A stretch of DNA of 64,000 nt, taken from the NCBI RefSeq assembly GCF_001640805.2, contig NC_066848.1, forward strand, positions 13,130,592 through 13,194,591. The letters run 5' to 3'. Each line of letters opens with the position of its first letter. Position 1 is the stretch's first letter. The position numbers were made by a program, and so were the translations under genes. This DNA comes from Lates calcarifer. Taxonomy: Eukaryota; Chordata; Actinopteri; Centropomidae. The notes under the pieces are model-generated. The model was not told where the DNA came from. It saw only the letters and a program-made list of their open reading frames with translations, and ran no database searches. Shown piece after piece: positions 1-33,735 of the stretch.

Positions 1-181
1 GGTCTGTGCTATAGAGTCTGAGCCATGTCCTGGGTTGTTTGTGTGATGCGTGGTTTGTGTGTGTGTGTGCATGTATGTGTGGTCAGAGCCCTGTGGTGAC
101 CTGCGTGACCTCAGAGTTGAGATCGTCGTTGGCAACGCCGCCACAACAGCGAGAGTCCACCGACGACCCCTCCAAGGCTAG

Positions 182-187
<6 letters not shown>
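1..187 (-). CDS. oprm1: oprm1 last exon: terminal Val-stop and start of 3' UTR (candidate)
   Basis: A strong acceptor (pyrimidine run plus TGTAG) ends at 188 on the minus strand. Joined in phase 0 to exon 5 it gives GTA TGA, so only Val388 and the stop (182-187) are coding; the rest to the window edge would be 3' UTR. This yields a tail ending NQQV instead of mammalian LENLEAETAPLP. I recall 383 residues for the mu receptor of white sucker, which would fit a shorter fish tail, but I cannot verify it here. The true terminal exon could instead lie left of the window. The other two frames are discussed in the findings. Confidence 0.55.
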
Positions 188-21376
<21,189 letters not shown>

Positions 21377-21706
21377 GGTCTTCGCTTGCAGTAGGACAAA
21401 CGCGCGCGCGTCTTTATGCCTTCTCCCCTATTCAGGTGTCCGTCGGCGGACTATGGTGCCTGAAGATGATGGTGATGTTGATGTTGATGCCCCGCCGGGT
21501 GCTTGCTTGTCAGCCGTTTGCTCGGAGAAGCACCTGCGTTTCAGATCGCGGGACGGACCGCGAAATCTCGCCGTGTTGAAGAATGTGTCAGCGTGTGATG
21601 TAGTGAGGGTTAACGCCAGCCCTGCGCGAGACTCAGTTTACTGACGACCCTCGAGCGGCACAGCGAGCCTGCACGGGACAGAAGCGACGGCGTGAAAATT
21701 AATTAC

Positions 21707-22440
21707 TTCACTCCCTTTCTTCCTTCCTCCCTACGCTCCTTCCTTTCTCTCTCTTTACCTTCCTCCCCTCTTCCCTACACTCCCATCCCCCCTTTGTCAT
21801 CTTGCTTCATTTCTTCCTTCTTCTTTCCTTCCTTTTCTCTCCCCTTCATTTTCTCCTTTCCATCTTTTCTTCCTTTCTTGGTCATTTTTCTTCTTTCATC
21901 ACATCTTTGTTCATCCCTTCATTCCTTCCTTTTCTCTCCTTATTACTTTACTTTCTTGTTTCCCCTCCTATACTCTACCTCCTTTCTACCTCTCCTTCCC
22001 TCTGTCCTTTCATCATCTCTTTTATCTCACATTTCCTTTCTTGTTTCCCTCCTTCCTTCTTCCCTGAACTTGCACCCCCTTTCTTTCATCTGTTTATCCC
22101 TTCCTTCTGTCCTCCTTTTGTTTTCTCATCTCCTTCCTTTCTTCCTTCCTTCTTTCCTCCCTTTTCTCTTCTCCTCCCTCCCTTCCATCCTTCCTTCCTC
22201 CCCTCTTTCTTTCTTTCCCCCTCCTGTCTTGTACTTCCCCCCCTTTCCTTATCATTTTTGTTTATTTCTTCCTTAGCTTCATTTTCTCTTCCCCTTTCTT
22301 TTTCTTCCAGCCATCCTTCTGCCCTTGATCCTTTCCTTTTTAAACTTCCTTCACTTCTTTTTTCATCCCTTTCTTCTCCCCTTTGCTCTTTTCTCTTAAT
22401 CTTTCCTTCATGCTTTTTCTTCTTTCCTTCCACACTCCAT
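21707..22440. repeat. Polypyrimidine/polypurine tract upstream of oprm1
   Basis: About 730 bp are almost pure C/T on the + strand, made of degenerate CTTT, CCTT and TTCC units; the oprm1 coding strand is therefore G/A-rich with many GGAA cores. It begins about 330 bp upstream of the oprm1 ATG. Long open frames here on both strands (Ser/Phe/Pro-rich on +, Lys/Glu/Gly-rich on -) are composition artefacts. Confidence 0.92.
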
Positions 22441-25400
22441 ACAAAATGACAATGCCCAGGACGTATACTCTATCATTTACATTATAACTTATTATCACTT
22501 ACAAAATAACCAGCAATACAGTGATGATACAAAAGAATGTAAAACCTGTTGGGTAAGTAAACACCATGACAGCAACAAGTAGCCTCAGTAAATCTGAGGA
22601 CAGTAATGGGTGGTGAGGAGGAGTCCAGGGATTATCTGTCAAGTTGTCCATGCATGTACGTGTAACACTTTGTAGAGCCTCCACAGTTCTGATTCCTGTT
22701 TTTCTGTGCTGTATTCTAATGAGTGAAGCCGAGCGAGGGAACGCAGCGCGGTGTAATCCAATAGGGATTGATTTTAATCAAGATAATGTCCCTGCTTGTC
22801 TCATTACAGTTGCAGAGAGGCACGAAATGGGCAAAGATCATTTACTAAAAGTGCCGGAGGCCCGTTTGGAGGAAAACTGTTCAACACAAGCATTACTAGT
22901 GCTCAATGTCATCGTTGTAAGTTTGTTTTTTTTGCAGTCGTTTTGATCAACAAAACCCACACAATTAAAAAAGTCAGCTAATTATATCAGGGAGAATAGA
23001 GAGAGCTTTCTTGCGGCTCATAAGGAGAGAGAATTTTATCACTTTAAGTGCACAGAGACCAAACAGCCAACACCAGGGTTTCTTTTAGTTGGGTTGTGAT
23101 GATACTTTACTTCTGCTGCCCTGCTGTTTGGTTCTCACATAAAAAAATATTGCCTTTCAGTTCTGAGTTTGATATCACACTGAGTAGGTTTACATCTGTG
23201 GCCCAAATGTTTTCCTTAGGCATATGCTTGAGTAAGGTCAACCTCCCAGCTCGGCTGTGTTTTGTGCTGATAGGTATATGATTCACTGGTGTGAGTCTTT
23301 GTTAACACGAGCAGGGCACCGATGGTTGTTAATATTTGAAGGATACATTTGTTTTTATTTTTCACATCTATACAAGAGGGAATTTTTAAAAAGTTTAATT
23401 TGTCTAACTTCTGCATATAAACTTTAACTGATGCTTTAGGATGCATTTTTACACTACCAGTAAGAACTGTGGAGTTTGTCCCTTTGCGTTTTATGTCGGA
23501 GTCACTTTAGGAAAGAACACGGCTGCAGTTGCTTTTCAGGAAAAATAAGGTCGTGGCTTCAGTAATGTTTCTGGGAATTTGGGGGTTTTAGCAACCTCAG
23601 GGGAGCTTACAACCTACAGTTAAAAACTCCCAATGTTAAGGCCAAATTAAAATGTTTTTTCCATCAGAATAGCATGAAGAAGACTTTAAACATGTGAACC
23701 TGTGGTAACACTTTATAGGACCATTTTAAATGGAAGTTTTATGGAAAAAGCTATGTGATCTAGTACTAAATTAAGGGAAAATAAAAACAGCTTAAAAACA
23801 GCTCTGAGTTACTTTAGTATTCCAAGATTTATTGTGGCTTACTTATATTTTCAATATGTGCTCTGGGATTATTTAGTTCTTACCTCATTTTCACTCATGA
23901 CTACAGAGATAAGTGCTTTAAAGAGAGAAAAGCTGTTGATGCTGGATGTGTTGGAAAAGTAAAATTCACACTCTTTGTAATATCATTGTTATTCCTCTGA
24001 AACACTGCCACCACATTTGTGTATCTCGGGTGAAGTAGGGGCTTTGTACTGTTGCCATGGTGAGGATGATCATTCCATCTCAGAGAGGCAACACCTTTGC
24101 AGCCTCCACAGGTGGTCATTAACCCTGCAGTTACAGCATATTGGATCTGTTTCTTTTAGTGACTATAAACATAAAATTCACAGTGCCTCACCTTGCCTGT
24201 GCAAATAGAATATGAAGGTGTAGAATCAAAATGATTCGATTTTTTCTTTTTTGAAAAGAAAAGAAAAAGACTGCATGTCTTAAGGGGGGTTAAGACAGAA
24301 TGCAAAGAAAGTGAGACACTTATCCCCTGGTTGTTTACGGGTTTAAGGTGCTGATCATGAAATGTATCGTGTAAAGTCACAGTTTATAGACTTATAGATT
24401 GTGAACTACAGGGATCGTCGCGGGACCCATACTGAAACAGACTGGCAGAAAACCTACCAGAGCCTTCATTAAAACATTTTTTAAATTGCAAACAAACCTG
24501 AAACAAAGCAAACAAACTGAAGGCTTCACCTAAGGACATAAGGATAATTTATGATGAAAACATCATAAACATCATAATTCTATCACTTTTGTTTGGGGTT
24601 TGACGCTTTTAAAATTTTCAAATAAGAGTAATGAATGGGAACATGCATTCATTCACATTTTCTTTTGCTGATTTTTTGGAAATTTAGTTTAAATTTGTAG
24701 CAGATTTGGCTGGAAACTCCACTGGCAGCAGCACAATACACCTACCATTAAACAAGCAACTGCATTCAAAGAGTAAAACATTTTCCCTGGCACTTCAAAG
24801 TGCACACTCTTCACCTCACCCTAAAAGAAACACATTTTCTGCTGTGATAACTTTTATGCACAACAATAAGTAAATCATTAAACCCGTCAACAGTACTGGA
24901 AAATATTCAGCGAGGCACAGCCGTCCTGTGACTGGTGTCTGTTACCAAACACAGAAACAGACACATGCATCACTGCTTTAACAGAAATATTCTCCTAATG
25001 GCCTCACAGTGTTTTCTTGTCATAGATCTCCTTACTCAGACTCAAATCTATTTATACAAGACAAATATTTATTCATTCTATCTGGCTGTACCTATTTGTC
25101 ATAGTGTATTTGATGAAATATGTTTCATCTGGGGAGCTTTATGTAACCATCTTAAGGCATGAGGCATGTGAATCAGAGCACTGCATGGTTTCTGTGATGT
25201 TATCGCAAGTGAGCGTTTTTTTTTTGCATCCAGAACAAAGGCTCAATTTGAATCATGTTTGTTCTGAGCGACTACAAAGCATCACAATGGATGCTTAGAC
25301 GGTGGATAATTTTCCTTTTATGTCAGGAACAGGACAGACAACAGGCAAGACAAAGAACAAACAATTTCAGCTCAAATGACAATTAGCTGCATTTGTCTGC

Positions 25401-28324
25401 TATTTAAAAAAAAGGTCTGGTGCACAGCACAGCACTTGATATCTGAACTTCTGAAATAGCAGATCTCACACTGTGAAAAGCGCAGATTTATTGTGGATGT
25501 CAAGAGGAACATTGAAAAATGTGACTGAATCTGAAACCTAGACAAAGACTGAGAGGAACAATGGTCACAAGTTAATAACACAAATGAGGGGTGTGAGTTT
25601 GGGCATTAGTAAAGTGATGACTACTACTTAAAATCACATTTAGTCTCACTGACAGAGACCTGCTCTAGAATATGACATAATGATAATGTTCCATCTGTAT
25701 CTTTACCACAGAGGGCACTCTTTTTACTACCTTATCTTTCTATGATGTTCAATTCTGGCATCATTTTAGGAGTATAAATTGAAATATAAATCAATATAAG
25801 TAAGGAATGTTTTACCCTAAAAAATGCAGAGACAACACTATTGCCAGACAAGAACCTCAGTGTTTGATGATTCTGCTAAACCCTGGATTACATTCTGTGC
25901 CAACCACTTTACATTTCTGGCTTTCTACAATATCTGTGCAGTTAAGGTTAGGTAAATCACATTTATGACTAATGCAATATGGTAAACTGTGCTGGCAGAA
26001 GAGATTGTAGTATTTTCTTGTCAGGCTGTGGCACCAACAAGCGATACCCCAGCCGCATTCAGCCTGTATGCAAAACCCAGGGCAAAAAAGTAACAAAGCT
26101 GCTCGCTGCTGCTTATAAAGGTTACTGCAGTGAGTGCACAGTAATAACTGATGGAGTGCCAGATGATTATTAGCATTTTTATCAGCTCCTCGCTTCTCTC
26201 ATCTGGAGAATGACAGCTGGACAACAACACAACAAAAGATTTTAGAGATTTTTGCTGAGTCACTCAAACCCCCGCAACCGCAGTGAAGACCATGCTTTTG
26301 TGAATGTGATATACTCAGTGCATAAAGGGTTTGACAAATACTAACAATTGCAGCTTACATTAATTAGGACCCATTTTTGTAGTCCTGTTTGCAGCTTTAA
26401 TTTTGATTACATCAAAATTAAGTCCCTTTTTATGAAGTATAATTTTTTTTTTTCACCAACTTTCACACAGAAGAAGGGTATAAGACAGTATAAGAAAACA
26501 AGGAGACACATAAAAAAGAGGAGAGAGAACGAATATACAGTTGATCCCCCCACCCACCTCTCTTTCCACACTGCAATTATCTACAGTCACAGTCTATCAT
26601 TCAGACACATCTTACAAACAGTGTAAGACTGAATCAGATGCTGCTCAGGGTAAAAAGCATTCATAGACATAATCAACTTTTTCCTAAAATTAAAAGATTG
26701 TTAAAAGAGTAAATTGTCTTCAAATTCAGGCAAATTTTTTTTTTAACAGTTGATTTCCATTAAAGTAATAACAATTAATAGTGTAGCATTATAGACCTGT
26801 CATGCTCTACTACAGTAGCTCTTAGCGCATTGAAGATAAGCATTTTCTTTAAAAATTAGCAATTCCCATGATATTAAAATCCTTTTGGAAGTCTCTGTCT
26901 GTCTTTGTCTCTTAGCCTCGGGCTGCTCTTACTACCTCCTCCCCTCCTTCAACAGATTTATGGATCGTCACTTTGATGGAATAAATTACACTCTTCAGAG
27001 AGGAGGGTGACAAAACTTTTTGACACTGATAGTCACTGAAGATAAAGTATGTGACAAGCGTTATGAGTAAGGCTTTGACAGCGTAATGTGAACAGTAAAA
27101 GGAGAGGATGTTGAATGCTAAGTAATAAATCAAGGGATGTTATATTTCATCTAAATGGCTCCTAGAAAATAAACAAAATATGACAGCTAAGCCAAATAAT
27201 TGATTTAGGCTTCATGTTTGGTGTTGCTCACTGAATACATGTTATGTTCAACCCCCTATACCTCCAGTTTTTGCACCACCATTCTCAATAACAGCCTCGC
27301 AGACCGTTTTTACCAAATGTAAACCTAATGTTATTCATAATACTCCTGCATTTCCTGTGATCATGGTGTATGTTAAAGTCATATGTAGGAATACCTCCTC
27401 TGCAATTCCTCCAACAAATGACACACAGGTACTTATTTTTTTCCCCAGGGGGAAGCCGAATACATCGGCCTGTATAGAGTCTTTGTCTTTCTGTGGAGTA
27501 AATATTGTCAAACAAAGCGGGAATAGCCGGAGGAGCAAACCACAGGTCACATGTTGCTCTTCCTCCCCTTTCCATCAATGTAGTTCTTCCAGGAATATTG
27601 AAGCAAGACAGCGTTCGTCACTGTTCTCCTCTTCGCTCCTCTTCAGCTCAGTTCATAAACTATTCACTTCAATAGAGTTTCATTCATTTGCAGTTCCAGT
27701 CTGTTCGTCTCAGTTTACCACAGTTTAATTCTGCTATGTTCAATTCAGCTCACTTTAGCTACAGAAATCTCAGCTATATTTACAAAGATTATTAAGACTT
27801 AAAGCTGCACGAATCAATACTTTTATCTTAACAGTGAATCAAATCACATCAAAAGGGTTGCTCATAGCGACGGAGAATTAGCATCCCTCAGCTGTACAGA
27901 GCCTTTTAGCATCTTTCAGCTTGTTGCTTTGAATTTACAGCTCATAACTTTACTGTCTTACTTCACTGTCACCACTCTCAACAACCTTGTTTGGTGTGTA
28001 TTACTGTAGAAAAAGTGAAAAACAAAATGTTCCACTTCATTCTTTTTTTGAAATGGGGTTACTTTTTGTTTACATCTGGATCACAGAGGGCACCTTTAAA
28101 AGTATAGTGCTCTCACAGCCAATGAATGAATGGATGTAATCTAATGAATCTGATGGGAGGTTATGATACTATTCACCCTGCATCGTTCCTTTGAGTACAC
28201 CTTGAGGTCAGATCCTTCCTGTCTCAAAACAAATGAAGACACACGACCATAGCCGAGAGGCTGCGAAATGCAAAATGTGTGTTTTGACATAAGACCGTGA
28301 TTTAGAGCTTCCCTTCTAAATTAC

Positions 28325-28388
<64 letters not shown>

Positions 28389-30870
28389 CAATCCAGGGAG
28401 AGGTGGTCACCTTGAAGTTACTTGCTGTGAGTTATGGTTTGCTTTTTCATTAAACTGCACATACTGTAGGTGTCATTGCGCTGCAGCTTTCTGTCTTTGA
28501 AATAATGGGGCCCCTGATGAAGCCTGTTTCCTTGATAAATGTTTTGAATTTCACCCTGTAAAACTCACAGCCTTTTGTTTTTTATTTTTTCTTTGCCAAT
28601 CCCAAAAGTGACAAAAAAAAGTCTGTTTGCCTGTCTGCTGATATCTGTTGTAACTTTGAAGCCTCCCCAGAGTAGCATGACCACTTTCTTTTATTTCTCT
28701 CTAAAACATTTTGTGTGAACTCACTGCAGATTGTGCAGGTTTGTTTGTTTATGCATCAAAGCCAGTAGGCAGCACATAAAGAAGGAGGCAGCAATATCCT
28801 TGGAAACCAAAATTACACCAACAATGAAGCAGTTAAAGACAACTGAGAGAAACTGAAGATTTTCCCTGTTTTTTTTTTTTTGTTTGTTTTTTTTGACTCC
28901 ATTGCTTAGCTACTCCATTGCTCTATTGCTTTAAAAGGTAAACAAACATCAACAACTATATGTGTGATATTTTTGTGTGAGGTTTTATGTGAGAGTCAGG
29001 CACATGGTGGAGGCTGGGGTGTGAAAAATTAGATGAGCAAGCCTATGCACACAGTTTTATTCCACAAATATGTCCTTTGTTGCAGCAGAAGCTGTCCAAA
29101 TCAGTTTCACCAGCAAGCCAGTTTGCTGAGAGTTGCCTGAAGGCAGACAACATGATGACGGCTTCAGAGTGACTCATCTTGTGAGTTCCTATGGCGTTGT
29201 AATTGCAGGGACCTTGTGACCTTGTGTGGCTATAACAGCAACATTTCTGTTTTTGAGAATCGTCAGTCTTGTTTTAAAGCTCCACACAAGACGGAGGGGA
29301 TCTTTTGTAATCTGCAAGAGATTATTCAGTTTTAATTACTTCCGATACCAATAACTGTAGCCTTCAACACATTCAGTGACGGGCATCACAAGCCCCTTCC
29401 GTCGCCTGGTAGCCCACATCTGTCTGTCTTTCCAATTAATCCTCCTCTGTGCAACAACCAAGCAATCATCAATTCCTGGTTCAGCTCATTTCTAACTGCA
29501 CATGCTCCCCTGTGTCTACCAAGAAAAAAGGAAAGAAAAATAATCCAACTCTGCATGACAGCAGTACTTTCAGTAGTTTTGAATAATTTATAGACACAGT
29601 TTTTTCAGAGCACAGCCATAGAAAATTATCAAGTATAACCAAACATTGTCTCCTAAAATGTTGTTTATATACAACTAATTTGCATAAACAAATGAGCATT
29701 TTATGGGGAATGTAACGCCACTCTTCTCTACCAGTGCAAAATGTTCATACTGAACTTATCTTCAGACTGTTCACTGTCAATTTGTTTTTCTCAGCTCCTG
29801 GCAACAAAAGCATGTTTTATTCACTAAATGTTCTTTGCTATTTGTAGAGTCTACTGGATTGTATTTGCTCTCAGAGAACCACTAGAAATTGTATTCATTT
29901 TTTGTTAAAGGATGGATGTGTTAGTGTCAAACACAGACTTTGAAACGAGTTGGGATTATCCAAAAATATCAAGACATAGATGATATTTGAGTATACTGGT
30001 TTTTCAAGAATTAGGTTGAATTTATTGTTTTGTGTTGATTTTTGGTTTTGTCACCACTCCTTTCTGACTTCATAAGGGTCAATGGTCAACTCCCAACTAC
30101 TGAGCAAGCACAACCAAGCCTTGATGCTTATGTGTCGACTGTAGGGGTTACAAACAAGCATGATAGCTCATTTTGTTTATAAGGACCTGTTGATATATTG
30201 ATTGCGACTGAGCTAGATCAATTGCTCTGTGTGCAAACCTCCCTTAAATGGTGGGATACCTGTGTTTGGCTGGGACATTTTTTTAAGTATGATGATAACA
30301 TTTCTTCTCCTCTGACAATTTTATGTACCCGTTGCCATCCCTTTTTCACAACAACAGCAACCATAACAGAGATTATAGATTAGAACTGTTTGTACTGTGG
30401 GCAACCATATGACTACCGTTTGGGAAAACAAGAGAGTCAGAGAAAGACAGATACATGGACAGAGAGACAGGAAGAGACAGAGGAACAGTTTGAGAGACAA
30501 AGCAGAACTTTCCACATTTTATCTCAACACTGTTACACAGTGTTACACCATCTCTCCATCCCTCCACCATCCCCCTTTTCATCATTCATGTCCACATCAA
30601 CAACATCATCTAGTAATACCTATCTAGTGTATCTCATCCACCCTTCTCTGTATTCATAGCATTACTGTGTGGAAGTACTGTTGTGCTTTTTAGTATTCTC
30701 TCCATCACTTCAGCTCTCTGCCTCTCATCTTTATATATTCAGACACTTGAGTGGAGCCAAAAGGGAAAAGGGACAACAACAAAAAAAGGATGAAAAGGTG
30801 GGTGTGTGGGGGGGTAATAATTCCAGTCACAGGTAAAAGAGAATCCTGAAAGGCATATGTGAGCAGACTC
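22441..30870. other. Intergenic stretch upstream of oprm1
   Basis: It is AT-rich, with only short unrelated open frames and no protein family recognised. It contains the TA microsatellite at 28328-28387. Nothing else could be named. Confidence 0.65.
28328..28387. repeat. TA microsatellite
   Basis: About 60 bp of alternating TA with one phase shift near 28357. Confidence 0.95.
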
Positions 30871-30878
30871 CACTCAAC

Positions 30879-31040
30879 GTTCCCTGTTAGAGGACAGCCA
30901 GTCTCACTCAGCAGAGGGGACAATTTGATAAGTCCTCACAATGGTACGAGAGCGTACCACAAGCACAGTTCGCTTATTGTTCCCTGTTAGAGGACAGCCA
31001 TTCTCACTCAGCCGATGGAACACTTTGATAAGTCTTCACA
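30879..31040 (+). repeat. Tandem duplication, 62-bp unit at 100-bp period
   Basis: Units at 30879-30940 and 30979-31040 both begin gttccctgttagaggacagc and end tttgataagtc(c/t)tcaca, with only a few differences. The 38-bp spacer contains the hairpin GGTACG-AGAG-CGTACC (30943-30958). Confidence 0.9.
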
Positions 31041-33048
31041 CCGCTACCTGTTGCCTCAGCTACCTTTGAAATCATCAGAAAACTTTTCTAATAACAAATA
31101 AAATGGCTAACTCTCCACTTCAAGATAAAGTTTAGTAAAGTAGCTGAGGTCTAAACTAGAATACTACAAACTAGAATGCACAACTCTTGACTTTGACCCT
31201 CACATCAATGACTTTTCTTACACTTGACCCTTTTGACATGGGATGGCTTGATCTTTCCCAAGCCCAAAGGTGAGAAAGTTCGTACAACAAAGCATGTAGC
31301 GAACCAACTCTTCATTTTCCTGACAACAGATGTACTGAATCAATCCAAAGGCAGCCAAACACCTGCATTTTGCCGTGCAGACCCTCAGACAGCTAATGAT
31401 GTATTAGATTATTACGTTTGGGTGTAAAGACTTAGCTGTGGTCAACAAGAAAATGGGAGGACAGATTACAGATACAGAGAGTAGATGACTGTAACACTGT
31501 CTGTGCTGGACACATCATATCATAGTTTTTCTCTCGAGATGGTACAACTCATTTTTTTGCACTCATCTGTCACTTTTCTTCACCTTCTCCCCACTGTTTG
31601 AGCCATATTGTCATCTATCTTTCTTGCTGCCTATAACCAGTCCATTCTCACCTCTTCTGAAGCATTCATCATCTTCAATCTGGCCTCCATCTCTTCACAT
31701 TTGCCCCTGATTCTCTCACTTTCTGCCATTATTCACCACAGCTTTTCGTGCTATGTCTTTGATGTCAGTCTGTCATTCGCTCACAACAGTGAACCCGGTG
31801 ACAGAGCTTCAAACAGCCAGGCGAGCTTGACTGCAAGTACTCACTAAGCTGCCCACACACAAACACACACAGACACACATACACATCCAGGCCTTCATCC
31901 AGTGTCTGTATTTTATAATTCTCCATACAGAGTTGCTATCATTATCACTTCGTTGTTATTATCATCTGTAATTTCTTTTTTTTTTATTCTTTGAAATGGA
32001 AAATATCTGCTCAGTATCGCAGCTACTGACACATCTGGCATCCTTGTTCATTTTGTCACACTTAAAACTTGGCAGCTTTTAGTATCCTACCTGACTTTTC
32101 ATTGACTCTAGATCACACACCCACACACACACTCTCATGCGAACTACGCTCCCTGTGCATCCTGTAACTCATTAGTTTCCAGCTCAATACCACTTAATGA
32201 TTTAATTAATAACCTTTAAGAGAGTGTGCATCTTCCTCCCAGACCTGAGCTCACTGTCCACAGAGCAGGAAGGATGCTGTTAATTAATATCAGCTTATTA
32301 TGAACTCATCATTTCATTAGTGGTCATTACATAATTCAGTTTAATGTTGGGGTTGTCACCAGGCGTTGGTTGACAGTGACCACACTTCACACAGACCCCT
32401 GAGGGATTTCAGAATTTAGCAGCATGGTCGGTCTGAGAAATGATTTTCAAAATGGTTTTGGAAAAATGTCTTGCACGTCTGAAAAAACACATCGAGAAGG
32501 CATAAGGGAGAAAGTCACAGACTTAAAAAAAAAAAAGGCTTAGATGTGTCAGTTTGAGGCAGTCTGCCATTGGCCAACTGGCATATCCATCTGGGCCAAT
32601 AAGATAATAGGAACAGAGTGCCTGGCAAGCAGCCTGGCAGCCATTTCTATGCACAGAGTAATCTGATTATTATCCACAACAACAATCAAGTGCCTGGTGG
32701 TGATTTTTTTTTTAAATAATCCTAATGAGGCCTAAGCAGAAGGCCTTCACAACCAGCAGACATGACATGTTTTTGTTGTGATCTTAGTGTTGTTTTTACA
32801 GCTATTTAATAGGTCCGACAGCTACACTGAACATTTACCAGAGAAGTACATCAAAACAGGACATTTTCTGAAAATCCCTGAATTAGTTTATATGACAAAT
32901 TCCAAAGTTTCACCTTTATTTTCTGCCTTGCAGCATAAACAACTTTAATCCAATGATACTGGACTGGATAAAACATACATAGTATGCATTGGACACCCTT
33001 TGCCCACATACTTTTAGTTTGAGGCTGTCTTAATGGTTTATGGAAGTC

Positions 33049-33345
33049 TCAAAGGAATAGTTTGCAATTTTTAGAATAGCCTGGTGCATAAGGCCTGCTA
33101 ACACCACAACTTGTTGTTTGTACACTGCAGTTTTTATACAGATTTACCAAACAAGATTTAACATGTTGATTTGTGAGGTTTAGAGGTGTTGTATTGATGA
33201 CGATAAGCACATTTTTGTTACCAGACAGAGCCAAGCTAGCTCCCTCCCCATTTTTTTCAGTCTTTATGGTAAGCTGACAGCTGCTGGCTGTAGCTTCATA
33301 TTGAATGGACAGATGGTGTGTTTCCCAAAATGTCAAACCATAGCC
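33049..33345 (-). repeat. Dispersed fish repeat, family A, near full-length
   Basis: It starts caaaggaatagtttgcaatt, passes through reverse-orientation core segments (gagccaagctagctccctcc, cagtctttatggtaagctga, gctggctgtagcttcatatt) and ends cccaaaatgtcaaac. The end sequences match the inverted ends of the 51027-51258 copy. Confidence 0.8.
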
Positions 33346-33615
33346 CACAGAATATAATATTTTAGACAATAATGTCCCTCCAACTCTGAAACAACATGAC
33401 ATGCTCTTGTGCATGGAGCACATAAATAAAGGTATGAATCAGTGGAGGGACTTGCCTGGCCTGCACGGTGCCCTGACCTCAATCCCATCACTCTGGCATG
33501 ACATTTTGACAGGTTGTGGTAAATAAAAAACACAGGGGGGGAAAAAGAAAGAAAAGGAAGAAAGAAGAGAAATGAATGATTCCTGAATTGCTGCGTCTGT
33601 TTCATTGTCCTTCCA

Positions 33616-33735
33616 TTGTGCATGCTAGCTCACTGTCACAGTGTCACATCTTCCTTTGGCACTTGAAGAGGACAAAGCCATCGTTAATGTTATTAGTAAC
33701 ACCTGTGCTTTTCCTTCTGTGACTAGTCAAAATGG
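33616..33735 (+). repeat. Dispersed repeat, family C copy 1
   Basis: It shares tcgttaatgttattagtaac, acctg and agtcaaaatg, plus the leading gctcactgtcaca, with the copy at 36275-36395. Confidence 0.85.

Noticed and set aside
21692..22449. Long Ser/Phe/Pro-rich and Lys/Glu-rich open frames on both strands
   Set aside because: They follow from the polypyrimidine/polypurine tract, which rarely produces stop codons; no protein family resembles them.
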